Notes: generated by a model from the letters alone, not told the origin. Numbered from the stretch's first letter, positions 44,473 through 54,328 are shown. The stretch is 64,000 nt of DNA from Coleofasciculus sp. FACHB-T130 (GCF_014695375.1 NZ_JACJOG010000055.1:1-64000), one strand, 5' to 3'. Numbers and translations are program-made.

Positions 44473-46419
44473 ATGGTTAAAACTCTCAAATTCTTAACAA
44501 ATCCTGCCGTTACTTCCGTTCTTTTTGTGTCTCTGTTGGGTTTATCAACGCCCAGTACTGCCGCTTTTTCTGACATTCAAAGCCATTGGGCGAAAGATTG
44601 CATTACTCAGTTAGCCCAAAGAAAGTTAGTGACGGGCTACCCGGATGGCAGCTTTCGCCCAGAAGCAACGGTGACACGCGCTGAGGCGGCGGTGCTGATG
44701 TTGAATGCCTTCCCGAATGCGCCAGTAAAGCGTAGCAGCACAGCTTTTAGAGATGTGCCTGCTAGTCACTGGGCGAATAAAGCGATCGCAACCGCTTATC
44801 AAAAAGGCTTTTTTTCGGGTTATCCAGGCGGGATTTTTCAACCGAGTCAAGCCATTCCCAGAGTGCAAGCAATCGGCGTTATAGCAGGTGCGGCAAATTA
44901 TCCCATCCCGGAAAATGTCAGTCAGACGCTGGGGCAGTATTTTAACGATGCGGCACAGATTCCCAGTTATGCCCAAAATGCGATCGCTTCCGCCGCCGTG
45001 GGCACCCTTGTCGTCAATTATCCCAACGTCAAACAACTCAACCCCAATCGCAGCGCCACCAGAGGCGAAGTGGCAGCGTCGATGTGTCGGGCGTTAAACA
45101 TTTATACGATTCCGCCGCAGTATATAGCCGGGGTGGAAGTGCAACCGATGGAGGTGCGGGCTTTACCGGGAAAACTGGATGCAGTTCCCACCTTTAACAG
45201 CAACAGTCCCGAACTCGTGACAACTGAAGGCATTCTGCTGTCTACCTTCCCCCCGGCAGGCAAACAGGTGCCGGAAGCGCATTTAAATTTCCCCTTCCAG
45301 GGACGATTTGATTTATTTTCTCACCACATCGCCAGGGCAGAAAATTCCTCGCAAACGCGCACCCTGTACCAAGGCGTGATTTTGCACAATCCCGGCGATC
45401 AACCTGCCACTGTCGAAGTGCTGCAAGCAGCAAGTTACCTTTCCACTCCCGATGCGCCGTTTATTTCCTTGCCAGATATTCAAGATAATCCTAACGGCAC
45501 CGTCTACTCTGGCCCTGGCAGTCGGACGATGAACGATGTGCTGCGAGGAATTAGGCAGGAGAAATTCTCCCAAAAGGTGACAATTCCACCGGGACAAAGC
45601 CAAATGCTGATGAATCAGCCAATTCCGGTGAAGGCTCCTTCATCCAATGGTCGCTCCACAATGATGCGGTTGTCGAGCGATCGCCCAATTTATGTTGCCA
45701 ATTTAGCCATGAATGCCCCCCGCAATGGCAATGGCAGTGAGAGGACACCCACCTTGGCTGAATGGCAAAAGCTGCTGAATACAGGCGGTTTGGCGGGGAA
45801 GCGCGATCCAATTCCCACACCGTTAGATCCTCCCAGAGAACCTACAGTTTTTAGCCGCGTGGCGGGTGTGTCCCAAGGGGCACAATGGCAAGCACAAATG
45901 ACCGATGGTTCTAATTCCTCAGATTTAACGATTCCTCAGCCGGGGAAAGCGTTTTCTTATGTATTAGGCACTCTGCATCTCATTACCCTCGGCACAAAGC
46001 AAATTCAAAGCGCCCCGATGCTAGTTCGCTATCCCGATACGGCGTATTTTGCCCACAGCAACTATGGGGTGGAATACAATCTCACTTTGCCGCTAAAAAA
46101 CTCTACTAATCAAACCCAAACTGTTACTGTATCCGTGCAAACACCCCTGAAAGATGAGGGAGGAACCGATAGACTTTTGTTCTTAAATCCTCTCACTAAG
46201 CAAGTGTTTTTTCGAGGCACAGTCAGGTTGCGTTACAACGATGATAATGGAGTGGAAAAGACGCGCTACATGCATCTGGTACAGCGACGCGGACAAGCGG
46301 GAGAACCATTGGTAACGCTAAAGATGCCGCCAGGTGACAAAAGACTTGTACAGGTAGATTTTCTCTATCCTCCAGATTCCACACCGCCGCAGGTTCTCAC
46401 CATCAGCACAAATGGGTAA
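44473..46419 (+). CDS. SLH and DUF3370 domain surface protein
   Basis: This 648-residue protein has a signal peptide (about 1-30). Three S-layer homology units follow (FSDIQSHWAKDCITQLAQRK with GYPDGSFRPEATVTRAE; FRDVPASHWANKAI; and a third at about 150-200). SLH units hold the protein to the cell wall or outer membrane. The rest is a DUF3370 domain (EVRALPGKLDAVPTFNSNSP, LNFPFQGRFDLFSHHIARAE, PPGDKRL), known mostly from cyanobacteria, with unknown function. It looks unrelated to Dnd. Confidence 0.88.
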   Translation: MVKTLKFLTNPAVTSVLFVSLLGLSTPSTAAFSDIQSHWAKDCITQLAQRKLVTGYPDGSFRPEATVTRAEAAVLMLNAFPNAPVKRSSTAFRDVPASHWANKAIATAYQKGFFSGYPGGIFQPSQAIPRVQAIGVIAGAANYPIPENVSQTLGQYFNDAAQIPSYAQNAIASAAVGTLVVNYPNVKQLNPNRSATRGEVAASMCRALNIYTIPPQYIAGVEVQPMEVRALPGKLDAVPTFNSNSPELVTTEGILLSTFPPAGKQVPEAHLNFPFQGRFDLFSHHIARAENSSQTRTLYQGVILHNPGDQPATVEVLQAASYLSTPDAPFISLPDIQDNPNGTVYSGPGSRTMNDVLRGIRQEKFSQKVTIPPGQSQMLMNQPIPVKAPSSNGRSTMMRLSSDRPIYVANLAMNAPRNGNGSERTPTLAEWQKLLNTGGLAGKRDPIPTPLDPPREPTVFSRVAGVSQGAQWQAQMTDGSNSSDLTIPQPGKAFSYVLGTLHLITLGTKQIQSAPMLVRYPDTAYFAHSNYGVEYNLTLPLKNSTNQTQTVTVSVQTPLKDEGGTDRLLFLNPLTKQVFFRGTVRLRYNDDNGVEKTRYMHLVQRRGQAGEPLVTLKMPPGDKRLVQVDFLYPPDSTPPQVLTISTNG

Positions 46420-46425
46420 CTCACA

Positions 46426-46977
46426 ATGAATTTAAAAACAGAAACAACAATTGAAGCTTTATACCGCATACCGGAGAATGGCAAAGCGGAAATTGTAAAT
46501 GGAGAATTGGTACTGATGGCGGCGACAGGGTTTCTGCCAGGACGTGCAGGAGGTGAAATATATGTTAGCCTGCGCGATTACGAACGCAGCACCAAAAGTG
46601 GTTATGCTTTGCCTGATAATGTTGGCTTTATTGTCAATCTTCCAAACCGCCGCTCTTTCAGCCCTGATGCTGCATTCTACATCGGCAACCCTAGCGGCGG
46701 AAAGTTCTTAGAAGGGGCACCCGTTTTTGCTGCTGAAGTGAGAAGCGAGAATGATTACGGTGAGGCAGCAGAAGCGGAAATGGCAGCCAAGCGTCGGGAT
46801 TACTTTGCGGTGGGTACGCTGGTGGTATGGGATGTAGATGTACTCAAGGCGGAAGTTGTCAAGGTGTATCGTGCTAGCAATCCCTCAAAGCCGCAAGTTT
46901 ACCGTCGTGGTGAGGTGGCTGAAGCTGAACCCGCGGTGCCGGGATGGTTGATGGCAGTAGACGATTTGTTTGTTTAG
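46426..46977 (+). CDS. Uma2 family nuclease-like protein
   Basis: This 183-residue protein is a second Uma2/DUF820 member: GKAEIVNGELVLMAATG, RSFSPDAAFYIGN, FAAEVRSENDYG, AKRRDYFAVGTLVVWDVDV. The catalytic-type Asp, Glu and Lys positions are present. It starts six bases after the SLH-DUF3370 gene. Confidence 0.85.
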   Translation: MNLKTETTIEALYRIPENGKAEIVNGELVLMAATGFLPGRAGGEIYVSLRDYERSTKSGYALPDNVGFIVNLPNRRSFSPDAAFYIGNPSGGKFLEGAPVFAAEVRSENDYGEAAEAEMAAKRRDYFAVGTLVVWDVDVLKAEVVKVYRASNPSKPQVYRRGEVAEAEPAVPGWLMAVDDLFV

Positions 46978-47028
46978 ACGCCCACTTTTAATAACACTCA
47001 ATCAAGCTATTTTTACAGCTAAAAATCT

Positions 47029-47582
47029 ATGACTACAACAGGTGTAGGCTTGTGGTCTGTAGATGAGTACCACCGTATGATCGAGGCAGAAATTCTGACA
47101 ACTGACGAGCAAGTGGAACTCCTAGAAGGACAGATTCTAGAAATGAGTCCTCAACAACCTCCCCATGCTGCTGCAACGCAACGGGCGTTCAACTATCTCA
47201 ACAGTCTACTGACAAATCAAGCGTTCCTGCGGATGCAGTTACCGATTACGCTGCGCCCCAACTCAGAACCCGAACCCAATATTGCTGTTGTTCGTATCGA
47301 TCCCCGCATCTTGAGCGTCACCCTACACCCGATGATATCTTCCTGTTAGTTGAAGTGGCAGACTCTACTCTAAATAGAGATTGCCAGATGAAAGCACGCA
47401 CTTATGCCAAAGCTGGGATTGCTGATTACTGGGTTCTGGATGTGAACACGCGACGAGTTTACGTTTTCCGCGAACCGGGAAAAGCAAATTATCAACAAGA
47501 AACTATTTTAGATGGAGATGCCATCTTTTCCCCTCTTGCCTTTCCAGAGATTGAAGTTCCAGTGAATCAACTGTTTCCCTAA
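47029..47582 (+). pseudogene. Frameshifted Uma2 family gene
   Basis: The first frame (47029-47349) reads WSVDEYHRMIEAEILTTDE to EPEPNIAVVRIDPR. The Uma2 sequence then continues in another frame from about 47308 (ERHPTPDDIFLLVEVAD, KARTYAKAGIADYWVLDV, VPVNQLFP), which ends at 47582. The break fits loss of one base near 47307, between the DPR codons and the following HLERH codons. Joined, the two parts give a normal member of about 184 residues. Either a true pseudogene or a sequencing error. Confidence 0.85.
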
Positions 47583-47667
47583 TCTGAGGATCGCTCTGTA
47601 TCTGCATCGGTTCGGCAGATAATATAAAGAAAGTTCATTGTGCAAAGTCTTATTTTCTAATCAGACT

Positions 47668-47874
47668 ATGACTCAAAAGCCTAAAGGATTTGACCCAGCG
47701 CCTCGTCAGCCCAAGAAAAAAGAAAAAGTGGATTTGCCTCAAGAAACCGAATTCAAAAAACCGAAAGGTTTTCTTGAGCTTGGGGCAACAATTTTTAGGC
47801 TTGGCAAGGAGTTGGTTAGCTTGGGAAAAATATATCTAGAGCAAGGATTGAAACGTTCCCAAGGCAAAAAATGA
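47668..47874 (+). CDS. Small basic hypothetical protein
   Basis: This 68-residue protein (ATG at 47668) begins MTQKPKGFDPAPRQPKKKEK. It has a Lys/Pro-rich first half with two copies of KPKGF, and a helical second half (LGATIFRLGKELVSLGKIYL). No family recognised. It stands 80 bases before the Dnd-associated gene. Confidence 0.55.
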   Translation: MTQKPKGFDPAPRQPKKKEKVDLPQETEFKKPKGFLELGATIFRLGKELVSLGKIYLEQGLKRSQGKK

Positions 47875-47952
47875 ACATCTTAATTTAGAAGATGAACAGA
47901 GCGATCGCTATTTCAATTCGTTATGAGTATTTAAGCAAAAAATATTAACACA

Positions 47953-48423
47953 ATGGGTGCAAATAGAATCAGAATTGCGAAAGATAAAGCTGATTTGGTG
48001 CAAGCCTTAGTCGCATCTGATAGCACAACTGGCCCTTTCCAAACCTACGCTGATGCGATCGCGTTTGCAGCAGCCTTGGGGGCGAAGCGGAAAAAGCGAT
48101 CGCCTTTAGGGGAAATCTCCAAAAGGGAACCGGGTGCGATCGCGCTAGAGGTTTTTGTATCTAGAGGAACCGACCGGGTAATCCAGTTATTAGCGATCGC
48201 TGAAACTAAAGACATAAAAATTCTCTCCCCGACTGATGAAAATTCTGAAGAGCAACGTATCCGGATTTTTGAAGAATATGCCAACGGAGGGTTAGAGATT
48301 ATACAAGATGAGTTGCGGGGAACAGTAGACTATACAGCCACCCTTTTATTAATCCTTAGTTCTGAACGTAATAAGGAAGAACCAGTAGAAGGGGAATTCG
48401 ATCTCAGCAGGTTTCTCACTTAA
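47953..48423 (+). CDS. DNA phosphorothioation-associated protein 4
   Basis: This 156-residue protein starts MGANRIRIAKDKADLVQALV. It contains TGPFQTYADAIAFAAALGAK, VIQLLAIAETKDIKILS and IFEEYANGGLEIIQDELRG. I recognise it as the dnd_assoc_4 group (TIGR04062, as far as I recall), defined by co-occurrence with the dnd genes. Its function is unknown. Its presence midway in the island supports a Dnd setting for this whole region even though flanking genes are not dnd genes. Confidence 0.8.
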   Translation: MGANRIRIAKDKADLVQALVASDSTTGPFQTYADAIAFAAALGAKRKKRSPLGEISKREPGAIALEVFVSRGTDRVIQLLAIAETKDIKILSPTDENSEEQRIRIFEEYANGGLEIIQDELRGTVDYTATLLLILSSERNKEEPVEGEFDLSRFLT

Positions 48424-48625
48424 GTTAGCTTTTATTATTACGTCCGACAAGTTTATCTAGCTAATTTACATGAATCATTAAATTTTTTCTCTCCCTCGTG
48501 TACTTAGCGAGCATTAACGCGCATAGCTAAGCGCATCCGTGCCGCTACGCAAACGCTAACGTGGTTCGTCGGGAAAATCTTTTACACATCCAACGATACA
48601 CAAAATAATTTAATCAAGCCAGGAA

Positions 48626-49669
48626 ATGATTGCGATTAAATTTTGCCGAATTTTGAGGTTAGTCACTCAAATTTTGGCTTACGCCTACTCAGGATTTATC
48701 GTCTTGTATTTCCTGCTGAGACTAATATTTTGGGATAGTTTCTGGCTTGTTGGCTTTGTTAGCACCTTTATCCCTTTTATTTTTTTACCGATATTAATTT
48801 TACCACTATTGGCATTTTCAACTATAAAAAAACGATGGTTCTCAATTATTTCATCGATTGCTTGCATCTTTCTGGTCAGTTGGTTGCATCTGAAATACTT
48901 TTCTCCTCACGCTTTACGATCAAACAGTTCCCAGCCTAATATCAGAATTTTATCCTTAAACAGCAGTTGGCATAAAACCAGTTCCCAAAATTTAGTTAAA
49001 TTAATTCAACAACAACAACCCGATATCATTTGTTTACAAGAAATTGTTCGCAGACATACTGAAAAAGCCTTTCCTCGCTTACAGACATCCTACCCCTACC
49101 AAATTTATGCCCAAAGCGTGGCAATCCTCAGCAAATATCCAATTTTATTCTCCGAAAATTTACACCTAGCGGGTCATCAAGAAATTCAGCAACGAGCGAT
49201 TATCCAAATTAACCAGCAAGACGTAGTTGTTTATAACATTCAAGTTATCTCTCCCTGGATTCGTCCTCAGAAAATTTTGCCTTTCCTCACTGTCCCGATT
49301 TATGATTACACAAAACGCTCGGCAGAAATTCAGGAGTTAGTGCAGCGGCTTCAGAAAGAAACCAAGCCATTTATTGTTGCTGGTGATTTTAATATGACAG
49401 ACCAGTCGCAAGACTATCATTATTTAAGAACAGTTATGCAAGATTGCTTCCAAACATCAGGGTTAGGTTTTGGCTTTACTTGGCCTCATGGCTGGGAACT
49501 AAGCTTCCTGATTAAAAACTCAACTTCAAAATTAAATTATCCTCTCTTCAGAATTGACTATATTGGGTATTCAAAACATTGGGGTTCTCACTCTAGCAAA
49601 GTTTTACTGACAACAGGTTCAGATCACTTACCCGTAGAAGCAGAACTCATTTATCTCAAATCTGGTTGA
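48626..49669 (+). CDS. Membrane-anchored endonuclease/exonuclease/phosphatase family protein
   Basis: This 347-residue protein has three N-terminal membrane helices (about 1-92), then an EEP fold: ILSLNSSWHKTSS, IICLQEIVRR, FIVAGDFNMTDQSQDY, and the final SDHLPVEAEL. The catalytic Glu, Asn, Asp and His residues are in place. Substrates of this family range from DNA to lipids and inositol phosphates. The membrane anchor points to a lipid or external substrate. Confidence 0.82.
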   Translation: MIAIKFCRILRLVTQILAYAYSGFIVLYFLLRLIFWDSFWLVGFVSTFIPFIFLPILILPLLAFSTIKKRWFSIISSIACIFLVSWLHLKYFSPHALRSNSSQPNIRILSLNSSWHKTSSQNLVKLIQQQQPDIICLQEIVRRHTEKAFPRLQTSYPYQIYAQSVAILSKYPILFSENLHLAGHQEIQQRAIIQINQQDVVVYNIQVISPWIRPQKILPFLTVPIYDYTKRSAEIQELVQRLQKETKPFIVAGDFNMTDQSQDYHYLRTVMQDCFQTSGLGFGFTWPHGWELSFLIKNSTSKLNYPLFRIDYIGYSKHWGSHSSKVLLTTGSDHLPVEAELIYLKSG

Positions 49670-49790
49670 GTCATAAAATCACTATTAGTCTGTCAAGACA
49701 ATTTTGATAGTTTGTTCCAGGCGCAATTAATCGCGTCTGGAACTTAGGAACTCATTCAGTTACACGAAAGCCGTATCTAGAAGGCAAAGC

Positions 49791-51392
49791 TCAAGATAAG
49801 ATTGGCGGTAATCCTACCTGCCTTGGCTCTACAAACTTGCCATTAAATCCCATTGCTTTATCTTCTATTGTTCTTCCTTCAGCTACCGCGCGGCGAATTT
49901 CTGCACGTTCCATGTCATCATCAACACCATCTAGCAAGTAAACAATTAATCTAGCGGCTAAGTCTTTTCCGGCAACTGAAACCCGCTTTTTATTCGGGTC
50001 ATACAAAACGCCATACCAAAGAGAATCAGGAGACTCCATGCCGCTGAAGCCATCATCCGCATCGTATTTCTGAAGCTTTTCAAAAATAGTTTTGAGTGAA
50101 AAACCCTTTTTAAAAACCAAAATTCCTAAAGCTTGAGCTAAGGCAACTTGCCCAACTGGACGGAAAAGTATATTTCCTTCCCCCCCACCTTTCTCAAAAT
50201 TGAAGCGGCGCATTTCCGGGGTTTCTGCGCCATTTTCTAGCCTTTGAAAACTGAGCAGAGTGGTTAAATAGTCGAAAAGTTGCTTAAATTCCTCAATTCC
50301 CTCCTCTAGTTCTCCATCATCAGGGCGCATCGGAATTAGACCCTTTTTGCCCACAGGTTTCCACTTGGGGAATTTGTATTCTAAGTAGCGTTCAGACATT
50401 TCTTTGAGCGCTTGCAGGGTAGTTAAAACGGTTGACTTAGCAGCAACTGTTGCACTATCCCAATTGACACGAGGATTGCGCCCGTCAACATCTTTTAGTA
50501 GAGGATGGGTGACAGCAACTTTTCTGGCAACAATTGAAAATGCATCATCTTCATCTAGCTGTGCCATCTGACCTTTACTTAAAGGTACAGCCATGAGATT
50601 GACATGGACAAAGATGGATCTTACTCGTCGTCGTGCCTGTTCCCGCGTCTCCCCAGTAACGACGGCTGAAATAAATTCAATGCCTATCTTTTCTTTGGCT
50701 AAGTTTTGCAAATAAGCCGGGTCTATCTGATAGTTCTGTCTGAGATCGTCAATTGTAATAACAGCACCTGAAGGCTTTTTATCTTTTTTATATCGTGGGA
50801 GTTTTCCCGTTTGAAGCAACTCCATTAAACCCTGCACTCCCATCAGCCGATGTTGACCATCCAAGGCAAAAATCGTGACATCTGGGGAAACGTTCAATAA
50901 CCCTACTTTGCCGTCTTTATCGAGTGCCATAAAATCAGCAGCGGATTTAATCGCCCGTCCGTCTGCATCCCATTCGGCAGCATTCGGATTATCTACCCAA
51001 GGTTGATTGACAACGACTAATACTGGGGGGAATTTGTGGGTGGTTCGGGCTGCTAAATACTGGGTTAAGGGCGCTTGACGCGACCAATCTAGGGGGCGTT
51101 GCTGAATTTCTTCTATACTCTCGGCGTCGATTTCCACATTGTCTTTCTCTGGGTCGAATTTTTGCCGGAAAAGTGGTAGGCGAGAGGCGAAGCGAACGCG
51201 ACTGGCAAACCACTCCAGGGTTGCCGAACCGATATAAGCTTCGGTGCCGCCCATTTCTATTTTTTGAACTAAAAATTGGTCGTTCCGCGCCAGATATCTA
51301 TCTAAAAGGAGGGCGATCGCCTGTTTTTCTTGGTTTTCCCGTTCCAAAATCTGGGTGGCAAGGTCAGTTGTAGGGTTGCTGGGGCTGTTCAT
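49791..51392 (-). CDS. DGQHR domain protein (DndB-related), divergent copy
   Basis: This protein of about 533 residues contains the motif ALDGQHRLMG (DGQHR at 178-182 counting from ATG 51392), plus RVRSIFVHVNLMAVPLSKGQ and the acidic QLDEDDAFSI. It belongs to the DGQHR/DndB superfamily but is longer than DndB. The family is linked to control of dnd expression and to phosphorothioation. A TTG at 51416 would add eight residues but lies at the edge of the palindrome. The gene is divergent from dndB, and the 129-base spacer contains two palindromes. Function not known. Confidence 0.78.
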   Translation of the reverse strand: MNSPSNPTTDLATQILERENQEKQAIALLLDRYLARNDQFLVQKIEMGGTEAYIGSATLEWFASRVRFASRLPLFRQKFDPEKDNVEIDAESIEEIQQRPLDWSRQAPLTQYLAARTTHKFPPVLVVVNQPWVDNPNAAEWDADGRAIKSAADFMALDKDGKVGLLNVSPDVTIFALDGQHRLMGVQGLMELLQTGKLPRYKKDKKPSGAVITIDDLRQNYQIDPAYLQNLAKEKIGIEFISAVVTGETREQARRRVRSIFVHVNLMAVPLSKGQMAQLDEDDAFSIVARKVAVTHPLLKDVDGRNPRVNWDSATVAAKSTVLTTLQALKEMSERYLEYKFPKWKPVGKKGLIPMRPDDGELEEGIEEFKQLFDYLTTLLSFQRLENGAETPEMRRFNFEKGGGEGNILFRPVGQVALAQALGILVFKKGFSLKTIFEKLQKYDADDGFSGMESPDSLWYGVLYDPNKKRVSVAGKDLAARLIVYLLDGVDDDMERAEIRRAVAEGRTIEDKAMGFNGKFVEPRQVGLPPILS

Positions 51393-51416
51393 AGGCAGAT
51401 TTAGCGGGGAATTCAA

Positions 51417-51521
51417 TTAATTTTTAAAAACTATCAGTCAAAAGTTGTTGTGTCAAATCTAGTTTTTAAAAACTTTATGTATACTGAGATCGTGTCCAAA
51501 ACTAAATAAGGCTGGGTATTT
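51417..51521. promoter_or_regulatory. Divergent dnd promoter region with paired palindromes
   Basis: AGTTTTTAAAAACT (51461-51474) is a perfect 14-base palindrome. AATTTTTAAAAACT (51419-51432) is the same but for one base. Their centres are 42 bases apart, four turns of the helix, so a dimeric or tetrameric regulator could bind both on one face. A TATACT at 51480-51485 could be the -10 box for dndB. On the minus strand TTGACT (51441-51436) is a candidate -35. The sites are the best operator candidates for control of both divergent units. Confidence 0.6.
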
Positions 51522-52610
51522 ATGCTTACCCCCTCCTTTGAGTACGTTTTGCCTGTGATTCGGGGAATTCAGGCAGGGCGAGAATACTACGTTTCGATGT
51601 GTCCGGTGCGATTTATCCCGAAGCTGTTCCCCTTGGACGATGGGGAAATGCCGCCGGAAATGAGGACAACGCGATCGCTCAACCGCACCCGCGTGCCAGA
51701 AATTGCCCGATATATTTTGAACAATCCGACTAACTACATTTTCTCGGCAATTACGGCATCGATTGACGCGGATATCACTTTTGAACCGATTGGAACAGAG
51801 ACAGAAGCGCGGAAGATTGGACGCTTGAAAGTGCCAATGGATGCGCGGTTTGCCATCCATGACGGGCAACACCGACGGGCGGCGTTGGAAATGGCGCTGA
51901 AGGAAAATCCCGAACTGGGGTATGAAACGATCGCGGTTATCTTCTTTTTAGATATTGGTCTAAAGCGATCGCAGCAGATGTTTATTGATTTAAACCGCTA
52001 TACAGTCGATGCCGATCCATCGCTAAACATTCTTTACGATCATCGGGACGCGAAAACAAACTGGGTGCGGTCAGTTGTCAAGCAAGTCCAGGTTTTTAGA
52101 AACCTCACAGATACGGAACGCAGTACGCTGCCTACTCGCTCCGGCAAGCTATTTACTCTCAACAGCATCTATAATGCTACTCTTGCCCTGCTAACGGATC
52201 GCCAGGAGACTGAACAGCAGATTGAACGAGCAGCCCGTTACTGGAATGCAGTTAGTCGCTATATCCCAGCTTGGGAGCAAGTTCTACACGGGAAGGTCAG
52301 CGCAGGCGAAATCCGGCGGGATTACGTGCATAGTCACGCGATCGCGATCGCTAGTTTAGGCGCTATTGGAGCAACTTTGCTGTCGCTTTACCCGGAAAAC
52401 TGGGACTCACATTTAGAAGGTTTGCAACAAATCGACTGGTCGCGCTCTAATCCTGATTGGGAAGGGATAATTATGTCTAGTGGTGGGATTTCTAAATCCC
52501 GCACCAGTGTCAGTCAGATGAGTGCTTATATTAAAAAGCACCTGAATTTGTCGCTGACACCGGAAGAGGAACGGTTAGAGAATGCCCGTTTAATAAGGAG
52601 GGAGAAATGA
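51522..52610 (+). CDS. dndB: DNA sulfur modification protein DndB
   Basis: This 362-residue protein matches DndB throughout: VLPVIRGIQAGREYYVSMCP, ALEMALKENPELGYETIAV, DGQHR at 114-118 and MFIDLNRYTVDADPSLNILYD. DndB is not required for the modification itself; in several bacteria it acts as a repressor of the dnd operon and alters where sulfur is placed. The gene starts the plus-strand unit dndB, DGQHR gene, HNH gene, dndC, dndD, and contains several HIP1 octamers, unlike the three genes behind it. Confidence 0.93.
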   Translation: MLTPSFEYVLPVIRGIQAGREYYVSMCPVRFIPKLFPLDDGEMPPEMRTTRSLNRTRVPEIARYILNNPTNYIFSAITASIDADITFEPIGTETEARKIGRLKVPMDARFAIHDGQHRRAALEMALKENPELGYETIAVIFFLDIGLKRSQQMFIDLNRYTVDADPSLNILYDHRDAKTNWVRSVVKQVQVFRNLTDTERSTLPTRSGKLFTLNSIYNATLALLTDRQETEQQIERAARYWNAVSRYIPAWEQVLHGKVSAGEIRRDYVHSHAIAIASLGAIGATLLSLYPENWDSHLEGLQQIDWSRSNPDWEGIIMSSGGISKSRTSVSQMSAYIKKHLNLSLTPEEERLENARLIRREK

Positions 52611-54328
52611 GTACAGGAAAACAGCAAGAATTTAAATACAAAGCAGTTCGTATTCGACAAACTAACTCTGGTGATTGGCTGGTACTTTTTGCTGCTTCTG
52701 CAATAGAGATAGATACGTGGGCAGGAGTACCTCAAAAAAAGAAAATTGGAACTCAAGAAACTACAGGTTTCCAGCGAGAAGAGAATAAGAAACGTATTAA
52801 CGAAATTACTGATTTTTATCGAAATGAAAAGAATATAATCCAAAATCCTTTACTTTGTGCATTGCGCCAACCCGATCAGGCAAATGTGAACTTTGAACCG
52901 AGTGAAGATGAAAATGGTTCTAGTGATGCTATTCAACATGGATTTTTAACACTAATTACGGAATCCCTAGAAGAACTCAGTTTGCTAGAACTCCTAAAAA
53001 GAGTAAAAACAAATTTAGAGCGCCGGGTTTCCGGACTTGTTGAGAACCAAGTTCCCGATAGCTTCATCAGAGAGCTAAAGCAGCGTGCGGAAATTAAAGA
53101 TAGTGTTCAGGAAAATCTCATTGAATCATCAGATGAGCAGGAAATAGCTGACAATTCAGTTAACAACGAGGAGATAGAAGTAGTAGTTAGTGATGAATCT
53201 CATATTGAAGATTTCTGGAAAGAGGTTGCAGCTTATATTTCTGTTCTAGAGGAAATAAATGACAACTTTAAAGGAGATAAGTTTCTTGACTATTCTAAAA
53301 ATGCACTAATTTCGTTTCTGCGCCCAATAGTTGTTGTTGATGGACAACACAGATTGCGTGCAGCTATTTCATCAGCTAAAGAATTGGTGAGAGAAGATCG
53401 TTACAAAGATTACATAGAGCAAGCCATCCTTCATGAGGGAATTGATCCAGGAGAAGCTCAACGAAAGATTGAAACTGAAGCGGCTCGCAAGCTTCCAATT
53501 TCACTTCTCATGAATACTGATCCAGCCGAGCAAGTCTTTCAGTTTGTCGTTGTGAATCAGAAAGCGACTCCTATCAAACCTGCACTTCTCGGAACCATTG
53601 TATCTACTAGCCTTTCTAATGAAGAACTAGAGAGAGTAGCAGAGCGACTTGAAAATGCTGGTATTAAGCTAGAAGAATCACGAGCTGTGACATTCCTTGC
53701 AAGACATCCAGACAGTCCTTTCTACAATTTAGTTGAAAGAGGAATGACCTCTGATACCAAAGACCGTCTTAAATGGAATGTTCTTGCATCTATAGTCTCA
53801 ATATTTCGTGATTTGAAAGGAGGTAAACTTTTTCATGAAACTGTCGATTATGCCGATAAGTGGAAACGTGATTACTTAGCTGAATCAAAAATTGTATCGG
53901 GAGTTGAAGAAGCTACTGAATACTGGCAGGAACTCGATGGTCCTTGGCGAGATGTGTTTATTAAATTTTGGAGTACAGTCCGTGACAAACTAGCAGACAA
54001 GGATAACGATCAAGCAAATAATTACTGGGGTAATCCTAAGATATCGAATATTTTTAATAAAACATCTCTAACAATTCTTGCAGCAGATTTCTTTCAATAT
54101 CTCTGTGGACGTGGTAAAGGAATAGATAGTGTACAGGAGGTTCCTTCACTTGTTGACGACTGGTTAAAAGGTGTAAATAAAGACTACTTCCATGGAGATT
54201 GGAAATTGCACGGAGTAAAAAAAGATATGCCTGGTATTCGTAAAAGATGGTCAACAGAGTGGGTTCAGTATAGAAAAGACCCACAGAAACTACCTAAAGA
54301 AAGCCAGTATCGGATTCCCTTAAACTAA
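52607..54328 (+). CDS. DGQHR domain protein, second copy in the dnd operon
   Basis: This 573-residue protein overlaps the dndB stop by four bases. It has PIVVVDGQHRLRAAISSA (DGQHR at 245-249), an acidic insertion (about 160-200, IESSDEQEIADNSVNNEEIE), and the shared FQFVVVNQKATPIKPALL. It differs strongly from DndB and from the divergent copy. DGQQR/DGQHR-type motifs are also used by NTP-hydrolysing sensors of phosphorothioate DNA such as SspE. The next gene, 17 bases on, is an HNH nuclease, so the two may be a sensor and its nuclease. This is inference. Confidence 0.78.
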   Translation: MSTGKQQEFKYKAVRIRQTNSGDWLVLFAASAIEIDTWAGVPQKKKIGTQETTGFQREENKKRINEITDFYRNEKNIIQNPLLCALRQPDQANVNFEPSEDENGSSDAIQHGFLTLITESLEELSLLELLKRVKTNLERRVSGLVENQVPDSFIRELKQRAEIKDSVQENLIESSDEQEIADNSVNNEEIEVVVSDESHIEDFWKEVAAYISVLEEINDNFKGDKFLDYSKNALISFLRPIVVVDGQHRLRAAISSAKELVREDRYKDYIEQAILHEGIDPGEAQRKIETEAARKLPISLLMNTDPAEQVFQFVVVNQKATPIKPALLGTIVSTSLSNEELERVAERLENAGIKLEESRAVTFLARHPDSPFYNLVERGMTSDTKDRLKWNVLASIVSIFRDLKGGKLFHETVDYADKWKRDYLAESKIVSGVEEATEYWQELDGPWRDVFIKFWSTVRDKLADKDNDQANNYWGNPKISNIFNKTSLTILAADFFQYLCGRGKGIDSVQEVPSLVDDWLKGVNKDYFHGDWKLHGVKKDMPGIRKRWSTEWVQYRKDPQKLPKESQYRIPLN

